This document shows, piece by piece, positions 6,736 through 15,413 of a DNA stretch of 20,653 bases. A program made the position numbers and the translations under genes. How positions within the stretch are numbered: the stretch's first letter is position 1; every line of letters starts with the position of its first letter. This DNA comes from Akkermansiaceae bacterium UBA5689 (GTDB lineage: Bacteria; Verrucomicrobiota; Verrucomicrobiia; Verrucomicrobiales; Akkermansiaceae). The DNA lies in assembly GCA_002420305.1 (NCBI GenBank), contig DIHT01000141.1:1-20653 (forward strand). The letters run 5' to 3'. The notes under the pieces are model-generated. The model did not search any database and was not told the origin of the DNA. It was given only the letters and a program-made list of their open reading frames with translations.

Positions 6736-8130
6736 CTACGGTCTCTCTCCCAGCGTTGACAGCAGGAGTTCATGTAGCCCGCCGAATCCTCCATTGCTGA
6801 GAACCGTAACAACGTCGCCCTCTTCGGCGTGCATCGCAACATACCTCGCAATCTCACCCACACTGGGGATATAAACTGCCTCCCCACCGCGCGATACTAC
6901 ATCCCGAACAAGCTGCTCTGGATCAAGCCGCTCAGCCTCCGCAAATTTACCCGGATCGGCGATCGCTGGCACCACCGCGCGATCAGCGCCTGCCAATGCC
7001 TCCGCAAGCTCCCTCTGGAAAATATTGCGCCTAGTCGTATTGGACCGGGGCTCGAATATGGCCCAAATCCGGGAATCCGGATACCGCTGCCGGAAGGCTT
7101 TGATAGCGAGCCTGATAGCCGTCGGGTGGTGAGCAAAATCATCGATTACCCTTACTCCCCGAACCTCTCCACGTAGCTGCTGGCGGCGAGCAATTCCCTT
7201 GAAGCTCGTAAAGGCTTTTCGGATTTGATCCGGCCTCAAACCGGCGAATATCCCCCCTGCTACTGCCATCGCCGCATTACGGACATTGAATTCTCCTACC
7301 ATGGGGATGAAGTAGTCTTCCCCAGCAAGATGGAAACTGCTTCCCTCTGTTTGATAAACAGGATTCTCAATCCTCCATTCACAGCCCTCGCTCATGCCTA
7401 TGGTCCGCACTGGACAAGGCGATTGTTCGACCACATCGATCACATTGGGGTCGTCTCCATTGACGACGGCCAAGCCTCCCCCGGGCACAATGTTGAGAAG
7501 CCTTCGGAAGCTCAGCTTGATCTCTTCAAGCGACCCATAAATATCCGCATGATCGAATTCAATATTATTGATCACTGCGAGCTCCGGAAGGTAATGAAGA
7601 AACTTTGATCGCTTGTCGAAAAACGCAGTGTCGTATTCGTCACCCTCCAGCACGTTAAATTCAGAATCTGTAAAAGAGGCCCCCTGCCCAAGATTGGCAG
7701 GAATTCCCCCTATCATATACCCCGGGTCACGGTCTCCTTCTTTAAGCACCCACGCAAGCATGGCCGCGGTTGTCGTCTTGCCGTGTGTGCCTGCCACCAC
7801 AAAATTACGTTTCCCCCTCAGAAACTGCTCCTTCAGCACCTCCGGCAGGCTTTGGTAAAGAAGTCTCCGGTTCAGAACCTCTTCAGCCTCCTCATTACCC
7901 CGGCTGATTGTATTCCCAATCACAATCACGTCTGCACTTTCAGGCACATTTGAGGCTCGGTAACCCTCGAAAATCTCCACTCCACTGTTCTCAAGGAAGG
8001 TCGACATGGGCGGATAAATCTTCTCGTCCGATCCCGTCACTTTAATTCCCCTGGCCTTCATGGCAGAGGCGACAGCCCCCATCGCTGTGCCGCAAACGCC
8101 AATGAAATGATAGTGATCTCTATCAGCCAT
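6736..8130 (-). CDS. mpl: Mpl, UDP-N-acetylmuramate:L-alanyl-gamma-D-glutamyl-meso-diaminopimelate ligase
   Basis: A cytoplasmic ATP-dependent Mur ligase that recycles murein tripeptide by joining it to UDP-MurNAc. The 464-residue protein has the N-terminal Rossmann-like GVCGTAMGAVASAM segment (11-24), the P-loop GTHGKTTT (114-121), the Mpl-distinctive EGDEYDTAFFDKRSKF stretch (about 162-177) that separates it from MurC, NNIEFDHADIY (188-198), and the FAHHPTA motif of the ADP-binding domain. Length is normal for Mpl. It lies 62 nt downstream of the HAD phosphatase on the same strand, so the two may be one operon. An AAGG abuts the ATG, too close for a canonical ribosome binding site. Its presence implies meso-DAP peptidoglycan and wall recycling. 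Confidence 0.95.
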   Translation of the reverse strand: MADRDHYHFIGVCGTAMGAVASAMKARGIKVTGSDEKIYPPMSTFLENSGVEIFEGYRASNVPESADVIVIGNTISRGNEEAEEVLNRRLLYQSLPEVLKEQFLRGKRNFVVAGTHGKTTTAAMLAWVLKEGDRDPGYMIGGIPANLGQGASFTDSEFNVLEGDEYDTAFFDKRSKFLHYLPELAVINNIEFDHADIYGSLEEIKLSFRRLLNIVPGGGLAVVNGDDPNVIDVVEQSPCPVRTIGMSEGCEWRIENPVYQTEGSSFHLAGEDYFIPMVGEFNVRNAAMAVAGGIFAGLRPDQIRKAFTSFKGIARRQQLRGEVRGVRVIDDFAHHPTAIRLAIKAFRQRYPDSRIWAIFEPRSNTTRRNIFQRELAEALAGADRAVVPAIADPGKFAEAERLDPEQLVRDVVSRGGEAVYIPSVGEIARYVAMHAEEGDVVTVLSNGGFGGLHELLLSTLGERP

Positions 8131-8192
8131 CCTTCAGCAATGAGTCTCTACTCGCATGATGTTTATACCGACGTTGCAGATATTAAAGCAGG

Positions 8193-9074
8193 TTAAAACC
8201 CGGGCGCAGCAACGGTAGCATTGTCTCTTTCTTCCCTGCGACGCTCCATGATTCGGTCTGCTGTCTCACTTACCATTCCCTCAAGAAGATTTCGAAGGTG
8301 GCTTCCCTTACGATAGTCCGCAGGAGCGATGTGCTTCACCCGGTCAGCATAAGTGCACAACTGATAGCACTTCTGGAAACTTCGCCCGCTTGTATCCTGC
8401 GCATTATAAACAGCAATGGAATGTCCTCCATTTCTCTTCATAACCGTAAAGCAGGGAACGTCAGTCGGCCCATCCCCTATGTAGATCATGTTTTCAAAGG
8501 GAATCGGTCGCAACTCAGGTGGCATGTGATCATTCACATCATCCCCATGCTTGAGCATTCCCTTGTTGATTCTAAACAGAAACTGCGTCTTCGTAGTGTG
8601 TGAAACCGTCCGCTTTGGAAAACTGATCTTTCCCTCATGATCTTCCCCGAACTCACAGCCGAATATCGCGGTCATATGTTTCGCCAGACTGCTACCCTCA
8701 AGCAGAGCCCGGAGACCCGAGGAAATAATGAAATGTTCAACCTTTACTCCTACCGCATGATGCTCGGGCCGCAGGACGACTGACCGGATTTCATCGAAGA
8801 GCTCAGGCACACCCGGATAATAGGTCAGTCCGCGCCCTAGCTCCAAAAGCCGGGCATTGGTCACTCCGTCCATCTGCAGATAATCGAGAAGGCACTTCAT
8901 GTAAGCCAATTCGCCGTCCCATTGGTTTTCTTTCACGAGCGAGTTACACCGGCTCCAGAACTGCGCAGGATCGATGCCAAATTCTGGGAAGAGCACCTCA
9001 TCCTGCATGTAGCTGGGGCTCAGAGTCTGATCGTAATCATAGATCAGGGCTATGGTGCTTTGGGGAACCGCCAT
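8193..9074 (-). CDS. HAD-superfamily phosphatase, substrate unknown
   Basis: A 293-residue HAD-like hydrolase. Motif I is DYDQT, with nucleophile D13 and acid D15. Motif II is the Ser in ISSG (117-120), a Lys near 162 or 171 can serve as motif III, and motif IV is GDGPTD (D201, D205). The cap insertion between motifs I and II (about 20-110) is mostly helical, so a phosphoserine-phosphatase-like C1 cap is likely. There is no signal peptide or transmembrane segment, which suggests a cytoplasmic small-molecule phosphatase. The C-terminal 40 residues are Arg/Glu-rich. It lies upstream of mpl on the same strand and diverges from lptD. The neighbourhood hints at envelope metabolism, but a specific substrate such as a phosphosugar cannot be inferred. 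Confidence 0.85.
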   Translation of the reverse strand: MAVPQSTIALIYDYDQTLSPSYMQDEVLFPEFGIDPAQFWSRCNSLVKENQWDGELAYMKCLLDYLQMDGVTNARLLELGRGLTYYPGVPELFDEIRSVVLRPEHHAVGVKVEHFIISSGLRALLEGSSLAKHMTAIFGCEFGEDHEGKISFPKRTVSHTTKTQFLFRINKGMLKHGDDVNDHMPPELRPIPFENMIYIGDGPTDVPCFTVMKRNGGHSIAVYNAQDTSGRSFQKCYQLCTYADRVKHIAPADYRKGSHLRNLLEGMVSETADRIMERRREERDNATVAAPGF

Positions 9075-9353
9075 GACACGAGGTTATGGAGCAGAATGCA
9101 GCGCAGGAGTAACGAAACAAGGACAACTTCCGCCAAACCCAATGGGGAGTGCCTATTGTTTGGATTGCCCCCACAGGGAGGGGCTTCCCCAATGGCGCGC
9201 CTGACTCTAGACCACCCGGGGACCAACCGAAGATAGCATCTGCGATTCCAAGGCACCCGGCGTTTCTCCAGAATACGGGAGGTGATAACCAATGCGCTTC
9301 CCCTGCACTAATCAGTCCATTTCCACGACAATTTGATTGTTTCAAGCCGCCGA
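9075..9353. promoter_or_regulatory. Divergent intergenic region between the HAD gene and lptD
   Basis: About 280 bp with no convincing gene. It must contain the start signals of both the HAD-mpl unit and lptD. It holds a short GC-rich inverted repeat, GGGGCTTCCCC (9180-9190), but no clear -35/-10 pair. Short open frames on both strands have no recognisable content. Confidence 0.4.
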
Positions 9354-11798
9354 ATGAGAGTCCATCGGCCCATGCCCTCGCGTCATGGGACAGGCTGGAG
9401 CCAGCAAAACACCAATCTTCTGCCGACGCGGATGGTTACTCTCATTTCCATTAGCCTTCTGGCGGTCTCTTCCCCTTCTGGCATTTCTCAAGAGATTGAT
9501 CCTCCCCCAACGGGAGCTGAATTGTTCTCAATACCAGGGGGAAACAACCGCGAGAAGCCCCATGAGCTCCTTGGAGCAGCCCCCTCCATTCCTCAAAATT
9601 TTCGGGTGACTGGCGAAGACTATGAAACCCGATGGGACGCCCCCGGTGGGCGCATTTTCTATGAGGGAAACATGCAGTGTCGCACTAACGATGGAATCCA
9701 GCTTTTTGCGGACCGCATCGTGATCGACTTGAACAATAAGGTCGTAAGATTTTCCGGAAACGTAACGATTTATCAGGGCTCTGTGCTCCATCGCGGAAAG
9801 TCAGCATCCTTCTGGTATGAGGAGGAGAGATTGGAAGGCGACGGGCTTCGAGTGGGCATGGACCCAATGCTTCTCGAGGCTGACAAGTTCCGGATGGTCG
9901 AGAGAAATGGACGCACCATATTTCTCGGTGAGGACGCAGGTGTCACTACTCACGACGTTGAAGATCCGGACTTTTGGCTAAGAGCTGCCAAAACGACCGT
10001 AATTCCGGGAGACAAGGTCATTTTCCGTAATGTCAAACTCTACGCGGGGGATAAACCCGTGTTCTGGCTTCCCTACCTCTCCCAGACCCTGGACGTGGGC
10101 CTCGGCTACCGATTCGTGCCAGGCGCCCGCTCTCATTGGGGGCCTTACCTTCTTAATCGATATGGCTTCATGCTGGGCGGGGACAAGGACCATGTGACCG
10201 GAGAGAACGACAACGCTTGGCTGCTATCACAATGGCACCTCGACATGCTATCGAAACGAGGAGTAGGAACTGGCCTGGACCTCACTGACACCCGAATGGA
10301 AGAAAATCCGAACCTCGGGTGGCTTAAACTTTACCACATTCATGATTTTGACCCGACTTTAGACCGCAGTGGAATTCCACGTGATAAGGTCACAGAGAAT
10401 CGCTTCAGGGCACAGCTGCGTCATCGGCTTGAACTTGGGAACCTCGTCACGGGAGGGAACAGCTACCTCGACGCAGACCTGACCTACCTAAGCGACCGAT
10501 TTTACCTTGAGGACTATGACTCGGAGGCGTTTCTCCTAGAGCCAACTCCGGACAACATTCTCGCTTTTACCCACCAGAGGGGCCGGAATCTCATGACGCT
10601 CTGGGGCAGGGTCCGCCCCAATCCCTTCTACCAGACCGATACTCGCCTCCCCGAGTTTGCTCTCGACCAGATCCGTCAGCCCTTTCTCGACTCTCCGGTC
10701 CTCCACGAGGGGCAATTTATCGCCGGACTCTACAATGAAGTGCTGCCCGACTTTACACGTCGCGAGCTCACTGCGGAGGCAACGACTCTTGATCCCGGTG
10801 ACCCTCGAAGCGAAGAGATCACTGCCATCCTTGCCGAGCGCGGCTACACTCGCTTCCACCTCTGGCAGGAGGCATCCCTGCCCATGATCCTTGATAGCCG
10901 TATCAATCTGGTTCCTCGAGCTGGCTTGGGTACTACGGTTTACAGCAGCGTTGACGGTCTCGGCGAAAGCGAAAAGCGGAGACACCTTTATCTCGGAATT
11001 GATGCCTCTGCGAAATTTTCTCAGCATTTTCCGGAAGTTCAGAGCAAAACACTTGGCCTCGATAACCTCCTCCACGTCATCCAACCCTACATAGGAGCCT
11101 CATGGATCGCCACCGACGAATTGGACTCGAGTTTCCCCCGAATTGATCGTCTCACTGCGAGCACCCGCCCGCGCCCCCTCGGAGTTGGTCGTTTTACTGC
11201 CATTGATGACCTCGCAGACTGGACCATCCTGCGCCTTGGGGTTCGAAATCAATTCCTCACAAGAAGAGACGGTGGATCTCATGAATGGTTATCCATCAAC
11301 TCCTACCTCGACTGGTTTCAGAAAGACCCGGAATTTGATCGCGAATTCTCAAACCTTTACAATGAGATCTACTTTCACCCGGTTCCCTGGCTTGAGATGG
11401 GACTTGAGACCCAATTCCCACTGCTAAGCAAGGTCGGTGACTTTACCGAGATCGTCGGCTCCTTTCGCTACATGCCCAGTGAAAATCTTGAGCTAACGCT
11501 GAGGCACCGCTTTCTGAATGACCACCCTATCTTGCAGGACTCAATCCGCTTTGAGTATGGAGCCTTCAATAGATTCAATGAGAAATGGAGTGCCGGATTC
11601 AAGCACCGGTGGGAATTTGATGACAAGGTTCTCGAGTACCAGCAATATTCTGTCCATCGCACCTTCGACAACTGGGTTGTCTCGCTCGGACTGTTCCACC
11701 GTGACAACCGATATGAAGACGAATTCGGCGCCCTGATCGGACTAACTCTTCGCGAGTTCCCATCGATAAGCCTGCCTCTCAGGGCGGGAATAGAATAA
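9354..11798 (+). CDS. lptD: LptD, outer-membrane LPS-assembly translocon protein
   Basis: LptD forms the outer-membrane barrel that, with lipoprotein LptE, inserts LPS into the outer leaflet. After a signal sequence around VTLISISLLAVSSPSGISQ comes a periplasmic OstA/LptA-like N-domain (FYEGNMQCRTNDGIQLFADR... through about residue 240). A long beta-barrel part follows, with the conserved WLPYL and Asp/Tyr/Arg-rich alternating strands to the C-terminus. The start is uncertain: ATG 9354 gives 814 residues and a basic n-region, ATG 9372 is also possible, and ATG 9432 starts just before the hydrophobic stretch. Only one Cys is present in the whole protein, unlike the four of E. coli LptD. It converges on the Wzz-like gene 28 nt away. 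No LptE is visible in the window. Confidence 0.92.
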   Translation: MRVHRPMPSRHGTGWSQQNTNLLPTRMVTLISISLLAVSSPSGISQEIDPPPTGAELFSIPGGNNREKPHELLGAAPSIPQNFRVTGEDYETRWDAPGGRIFYEGNMQCRTNDGIQLFADRIVIDLNNKVVRFSGNVTIYQGSVLHRGKSASFWYEEERLEGDGLRVGMDPMLLEADKFRMVERNGRTIFLGEDAGVTTHDVEDPDFWLRAAKTTVIPGDKVIFRNVKLYAGDKPVFWLPYLSQTLDVGLGYRFVPGARSHWGPYLLNRYGFMLGGDKDHVTGENDNAWLLSQWHLDMLSKRGVGTGLDLTDTRMEENPNLGWLKLYHIHDFDPTLDRSGIPRDKVTENRFRAQLRHRLELGNLVTGGNSYLDADLTYLSDRFYLEDYDSEAFLLEPTPDNILAFTHQRGRNLMTLWGRVRPNPFYQTDTRLPEFALDQIRQPFLDSPVLHEGQFIAGLYNEVLPDFTRRELTAEATTLDPGDPRSEEITAILAERGYTRFHLWQEASLPMILDSRINLVPRAGLGTTVYSSVDGLGESEKRRHLYLGIDASAKFSQHFPEVQSKTLGLDNLLHVIQPYIGASWIATDELDSSFPRIDRLTASTRPRPLGVGRFTAIDDLADWTILRLGVRNQFLTRRDGGSHEWLSINSYLDWFQKDPEFDREFSNLYNEIYFHPVPWLEMGLETQFPLLSKVGDFTEIVGSFRYMPSENLELTLRHRFLNDHPILQDSIRFEYGAFNRFNEKWSAGFKHRWEFDDKVLEYQQYSVHRTFDNWVVSLGLFHRDNRYEDEFGALIGLTLREFPSISLPLRAGIE

Positions 11799-11826
11799 GG
11801 TCTCCAAGCGAAACATCAGGCTTCCT

Positions 11827-12324
11827 TTAGGGAGTGCCCGGAACAGGATTCACTTGCGAGGAGCCATTGCCTTCCTCAGCGCTTTCTGGCACGAGGGGGG
11901 GCAACTCGTTCCTTTCAACAGCCTTACTCCGGTAAAGTGGGAAGATTTTCCTGATCTCCTTGAGAATCGCAAACGCTCTTTCCTGCTTTCTGTCACGGTA
12001 AAGCACCCGGATTCGACTCCCGATCCTCTCTTCCTTCACAATCAGCTTTTTCCTCATATGGGCCATGGCCTCTGCTTCCGAAGCCATTCCCCAGTCATCG
12101 ACAAGATTCAGGCTGGCTATCACTTTTTTCAAGATTGCTTCACTCTCCAGGAGTTTCTCTTCATTCAACACGACTGACTGCATACTCATCCCATCCACCT
12201 TCTCCACCTGGTAGGACAGCAATGCCACCCGGTCCTTATTAAAGAACATCCACCCAAGAACCCCACCTCCCGCCAACCCGAGAACAAAAACCACCGTGAT
12301 GACGGCTAGAACAGGTCTGGACAT
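11827..12324 (-). CDS. Membrane-anchored protein with Wzz-like (chain-length determinant type) periplasmic region
   Basis: A 165-residue protein with one N-terminal transmembrane helix (about 4-28, Gly-rich GLAGGGVLGW). The periplasmic segment resembles the Wzz/PCP N-terminal domain in its pattern: a helix with SLNLVDDWG, then MRKKLIVKEERIGSRIRVLYRD, then a helix like the RDxxxAxxIxxxI repeat of Wzz. The Wzz coiled coil and second transmembrane helix are missing and the C-terminus is a polar, Pro-rich tail, so this is a short single-pass relative rather than a full Wzz. ATG 12324 is preferred to the in-frame TTG at 12357 because the transmembrane helix follows it directly. It converges on lptD and diverges from the M16 peptidase. 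A role in surface polysaccharide is inference only. Confidence 0.6.
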   Translation of the reverse strand: MSRPVLAVITVVFVLGLAGGGVLGWMFFNKDRVALLSYQVEKVDGMSMQSVVLNEEKLLESEAILKKVIASLNLVDDWGMASEAEAMAHMRKKLIVKEERIGSRIRVLYRDRKQERAFAILKEIRKIFPLYRSKAVERNELPPLVPESAEEGNGSSQVNPVPGTP

Positions 12325-12333
12325 AGTCACTTC

Positions 12334-12369
12334 TAGCAAATCGCCTTCCCTCGCCAAGGGAATTTGCTA
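12334..12369. promoter_or_regulatory. Long bulged inverted repeat in the divergent region before the M16 peptidase gene
   Basis: The arms TAGCAAAT (12334-12341) and ATTTGCTA (12362-12369) are perfectly complementary. Inside them, TCCC (12347-12350) pairs with GGGA (12358-12361) across a 5-nt bulge and a 7-nt loop. It lies between the Wzz-like start (12324) and the M16 peptidase start (12459), so it could be a shared operator or a 5' leader hairpin. There is no T-tract on either side, so a terminator is unlikely. Confidence 0.4.
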
Positions 12370-12458
12370 AACCTGTGCTATCGGCGGGTATCCGGCAGAG
12401 ATCCCCGTTGACCTTCTTCTCGCGGGCAGCAACAACGCCCAGCACCCACGCTAGCAGC

Positions 12459-14993
12459 ATGCAATTTCCAGCAACCAACGCCTCTCTCCAGACTCTTTCA
12501 TGCGGTCTTCCCGTCATCATGCAGGTGGATTCTAACGCTCCGGTAGTGTCCGCTCAATGCTGGATCTCAACCGGTAGCCAGCACGAGAACCAATTTGTTG
12601 GAAGTGGACTTTCACATCTCCTTGAACACATGGTCTTCAAGGGCACTACCTCTTTCACCGGAGCGGAACTGGCCACCGAGGTAAATGCCCAAGGGGGGCA
12701 GTGGAACGCCTATACCTCCTTCGACAGGACCGTATACTATATTGATGGTCCCAGCGTGTCCTGCGATACCTTTACCCGTGTTCTATTCGAACTAGTCTTC
12801 CAGCCCCGTTTTCCAGTAGACGACTTTGAAACAGAGCGGGATGTCATCCGGCGGGAAATCGACATGGGCAAAGACGATCCCGACTCGGTAGCGAGTGAGC
12901 TGCTCTTCCGAACGTTTTTCCAGCATGACCCCCGGCGACATCCCGTAATAGGGTACCGCAGCTATTTTGATGCTCTGACCTATGAGGATATGGTGGGGTA
13001 TCATCGCGGGCGCTACTGCCCTTCTAACTGTTGTTTTGTTTTATCGGGTGACTTCGACCCCGCTAAGGTATTTGCAGATCTCGAGGAGATGAGCGGGACT
13101 CTACCGTTTAAACCACCACAACAGACTATTCTACCCAGCGAACCACGCCAGATTGGACAGCGCGAGGCACGGATGCCGTTTCAGATCCCGGTAAGCAAAA
13201 CGACCCTCGCCTGGAAAACTCCGGGACTCGATCACCCTGACTCTCCTGCTCTTGAATTACTCGCTGGCGTCCTTGGAGGAGGACGTTCATCACACCTCTA
13301 TCGACGGTTTCACGAGAAAGAGGGCATCGCCCACCACCTGGGGGCATGGGCATGGAGTCCGGTCACCGGTCCGGGCATGTTCAGCATCTCTGCGGAAGTC
13401 GATTTTGACAAGCGTGACGAACTCGAGAAAGCTGTTCTCGAGGATCTTACTCCCAACCTTGGCAGCGAACTCCAATCCGCACTGAATAAAGCCCGCCGGC
13501 AGGTTTTTGCACAGCAGTTCAAGACCTTGGGAACGGCCTCAGGGCGAGCCACTGACCTGGCCTCAAACTGGCACGAGGCACGGAACCTCAATTTCACCCG
13601 CGACTACTTGGTCAACCTCGACCAAGTTACCCCTGAAGATCTGCACCGAGTCTCTCAGCACTATCTCTCCCCGGATCAGGCAACCATCACCTCACTGGAT
13701 CCGGAAAGAACATCGCCAGTTATCAGCGCTGTTCGATCGGCTGGGCAAAAGCCCGAGATCACAACACACGTGCTGGAAAACGGCCTTACTCTTCTTCTCC
13801 GGCCAGATCCGCGAGTTCCCACAGTGAGTTTTCAGGGCGTATTTAATACGGGACGGCATGTCGAAAACCCGGAGAATTGCGGCATCAATATCCTGCATGC
13901 CTCCCTCCTGACAAAGGGCACCCAAAACCACTCGGAGGGAGAATTTGCCGATAGAATAGAATCGTTGGGCGCCAATATTCGCGCCAGCGCCGGCAATAAT
14001 ACCAGCATCATCTCCTCCTTCTGTCTCCAGCCGGATCTGTTGACCGTGCTTGGCCTGAGCGGAGAAGCTCTCTGCTCGCCCACCTTTGAAGAAGGCCCCA
14101 TTGGAAGAGAAAAGGAGATTCAGCGGGCAGATCTTCTCGAAAGCCTCGAGGACCCCTTAAAGACCTCCTTCCGACTCCTCCGCGAAAATCTATTTGGTTA
14201 CCGGGACTATGGGTTGCCTCGTCTCGGCACGGAGGAATCGATCGACAATATCGATCGAGAAATGCTGGAGAAGCACCACCAACAGTTCATCACTCACCAT
14301 AACGGCGTGCTTGCGGTCTTCGGAGACATTAACCCTGAGGCAACAATAGAATGGTGCAACCAAGTCTTCGCCGGTCTCCCCCACGGACGGAAGCACGACG
14401 CACCTGAAGCCGAACTACCTGAACCGATCTCCACAGAAATAACCCATTATCTGGACAAGGAGCAAACCGTCATTGCGATCGGATATCCGGGAGCTCATAT
14501 CACCTCCGAGGACATTCCCGCCCTCGAGGTGATTCACGAATATTGCTCAAATATGGCCGGACCACTTTTCACCCGGATGCGGGAAGAGCTGGGCCTCGCA
14601 TATTACGTGAATGCCACGCAGTTTCTTGGGTTGGGAAAAGGCCTGTTCGCTTTTTATGTCGGCACCGCTCCAGACAAGGCGGCACTCGCCAGAAAGGAGC
14701 TTCTCGCTCAGATCGAAAAACTCACTCAGGAAGGCATCCCTGACGCGGCACTCGCTCATGCGAAGACCAGCGTCCTCGCAGGAGATGCCCTCGAAAACCA
14801 GAGTAACCACTCCATGGCCCAGATGTGCGCTCTGAATACTCTTTTCGGCCTAGGGTCCCTTCATCACCTTGCACATGCGGAGAAAATTCAGTCCCTTGGT
14901 CGCGAAGATATTATCAATACGGCTCAAAAATACTTTGGCCGGAAGCCGGTGGTTGTCAGCGTGGGTCCGGAAACCAACTCGGATCAGACCTAA
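12459..14993 (+). CDS. Two-domain M16 (pitrilysin/insulinase) family zinc peptidase
   Basis: An 844-residue protein with two homologous M16 halves. The N-terminal half has the inverted zinc motif HLLEH (H53, catalytic E56, H57) and the third ligand E133 in VIRREID, with the usual spacing, so it should be active. The C-terminal half (from about 430, THVLENGLTLLL) has the same fold pattern but INILHASLL where the zinc motif would be, so it is a non-catalytic partner domain. Fused active and inactive halves are common in bacterial M16 enzymes. No signal peptide is evident from ATG 12459; the frame extends 84 nt upstream to a GTG, but homology begins at the ATG. It leads the series M16, DUF1844, kdsA, lptC/A-like and lptB. 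Its substrate is unknown. Confidence 0.92.
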   Translation: MQFPATNASLQTLSCGLPVIMQVDSNAPVVSAQCWISTGSQHENQFVGSGLSHLLEHMVFKGTTSFTGAELATEVNAQGGQWNAYTSFDRTVYYIDGPSVSCDTFTRVLFELVFQPRFPVDDFETERDVIRREIDMGKDDPDSVASELLFRTFFQHDPRRHPVIGYRSYFDALTYEDMVGYHRGRYCPSNCCFVLSGDFDPAKVFADLEEMSGTLPFKPPQQTILPSEPRQIGQREARMPFQIPVSKTTLAWKTPGLDHPDSPALELLAGVLGGGRSSHLYRRFHEKEGIAHHLGAWAWSPVTGPGMFSISAEVDFDKRDELEKAVLEDLTPNLGSELQSALNKARRQVFAQQFKTLGTASGRATDLASNWHEARNLNFTRDYLVNLDQVTPEDLHRVSQHYLSPDQATITSLDPERTSPVISAVRSAGQKPEITTHVLENGLTLLLRPDPRVPTVSFQGVFNTGRHVENPENCGINILHASLLTKGTQNHSEGEFADRIESLGANIRASAGNNTSIISSFCLQPDLLTVLGLSGEALCSPTFEEGPIGREKEIQRADLLESLEDPLKTSFRLLRENLFGYRDYGLPRLGTEESIDNIDREMLEKHHQQFITHHNGVLAVFGDINPEATIEWCNQVFAGLPHGRKHDAPEAELPEPISTEITHYLDKEQTVIAIGYPGAHITSEDIPALEVIHEYCSNMAGPLFTRMREELGLAYYVNATQFLGLGKGLFAFYVGTAPDKAALARKELLAQIEKLTQEGIPDAALAHAKTSVLAGDALENQSNHSMAQMCALNTLFGLGSLHHLAHAEKIQSLGREDIINTAQKYFGRKPVVVSVGPETNSDQT

Positions 14994-15074
14994 AAAGACT
15001 CCTCAGGGGACTATGTCACATCGGTAACAACTCGCATTCGGAGACATAAAAGGTAACCATCTTTCCTATCCGAT

Positions 15075-15350
15075 ATGGAAAATGACCAACGCTTCGCTGA
15101 TTTCGTGATCCTGCAAGCTCAGAATGCAGGGATGTTCCTCGGGAAAGTTCCAAACCCTGTCAGTGGAACGTTGGAGGTTAACGCTAAGGCGGCTCGCTCC
15201 GTGCTTGATTCACTTGAGATGCTGGAGCTGAAAACAACTGGTAATAGAACTCCGCAAGAGGACAAATTACTTCAAACTGCCTTACTCAACATCCGGACTC
15301 TCTATTCCGAGGTCGAGACGCAGGAGAGCAATGATCCCAGTCAGCTTTAG
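15075..15350 (+). CDS. DUF1844 family protein
   Basis: A 91-residue cytoplasmic protein. It matches DUF1844 in its core pattern: FADFVILQAQNAGMFLGKVPNP, then KAARSVLDSLEMLELKTTGNRTPQEDKLL, then a C-terminal helix with LLNIRTLYSEV. Length is usual for the family. No function is established for DUF1844. It sits between the M16 peptidase (81 nt gap) and kdsA (63 nt gap), all on the plus strand. There is no clear ribosome binding site before the ATG. The direct neighbourhood is envelope biogenesis, but that alone does not set a role. Confidence 0.85.
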   Translation: MENDQRFADFVILQAQNAGMFLGKVPNPVSGTLEVNAKAARSVLDSLEMLELKTTGNRTPQEDKLLQTALLNIRTLYSEVETQESNDPSQL

Positions 15351-15413
15351 CGGACACAAAACCCCGGGATTGAATCGAAAGCCTCTTTACGACATTCTGC
15401 AGACTCCACGCTT

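Noticed and set aside
9037..9345. Minus-strand 102-residue open frame across the HAD-lptD intergenic region
   Set aside because: It overlaps the HAD gene start in another frame and the product has no recognisable features.
10536..11084. Minus-strand 182-residue open frame inside lptD
   Set aside because: Antisense to the LptD barrel coding region, with no family signature.
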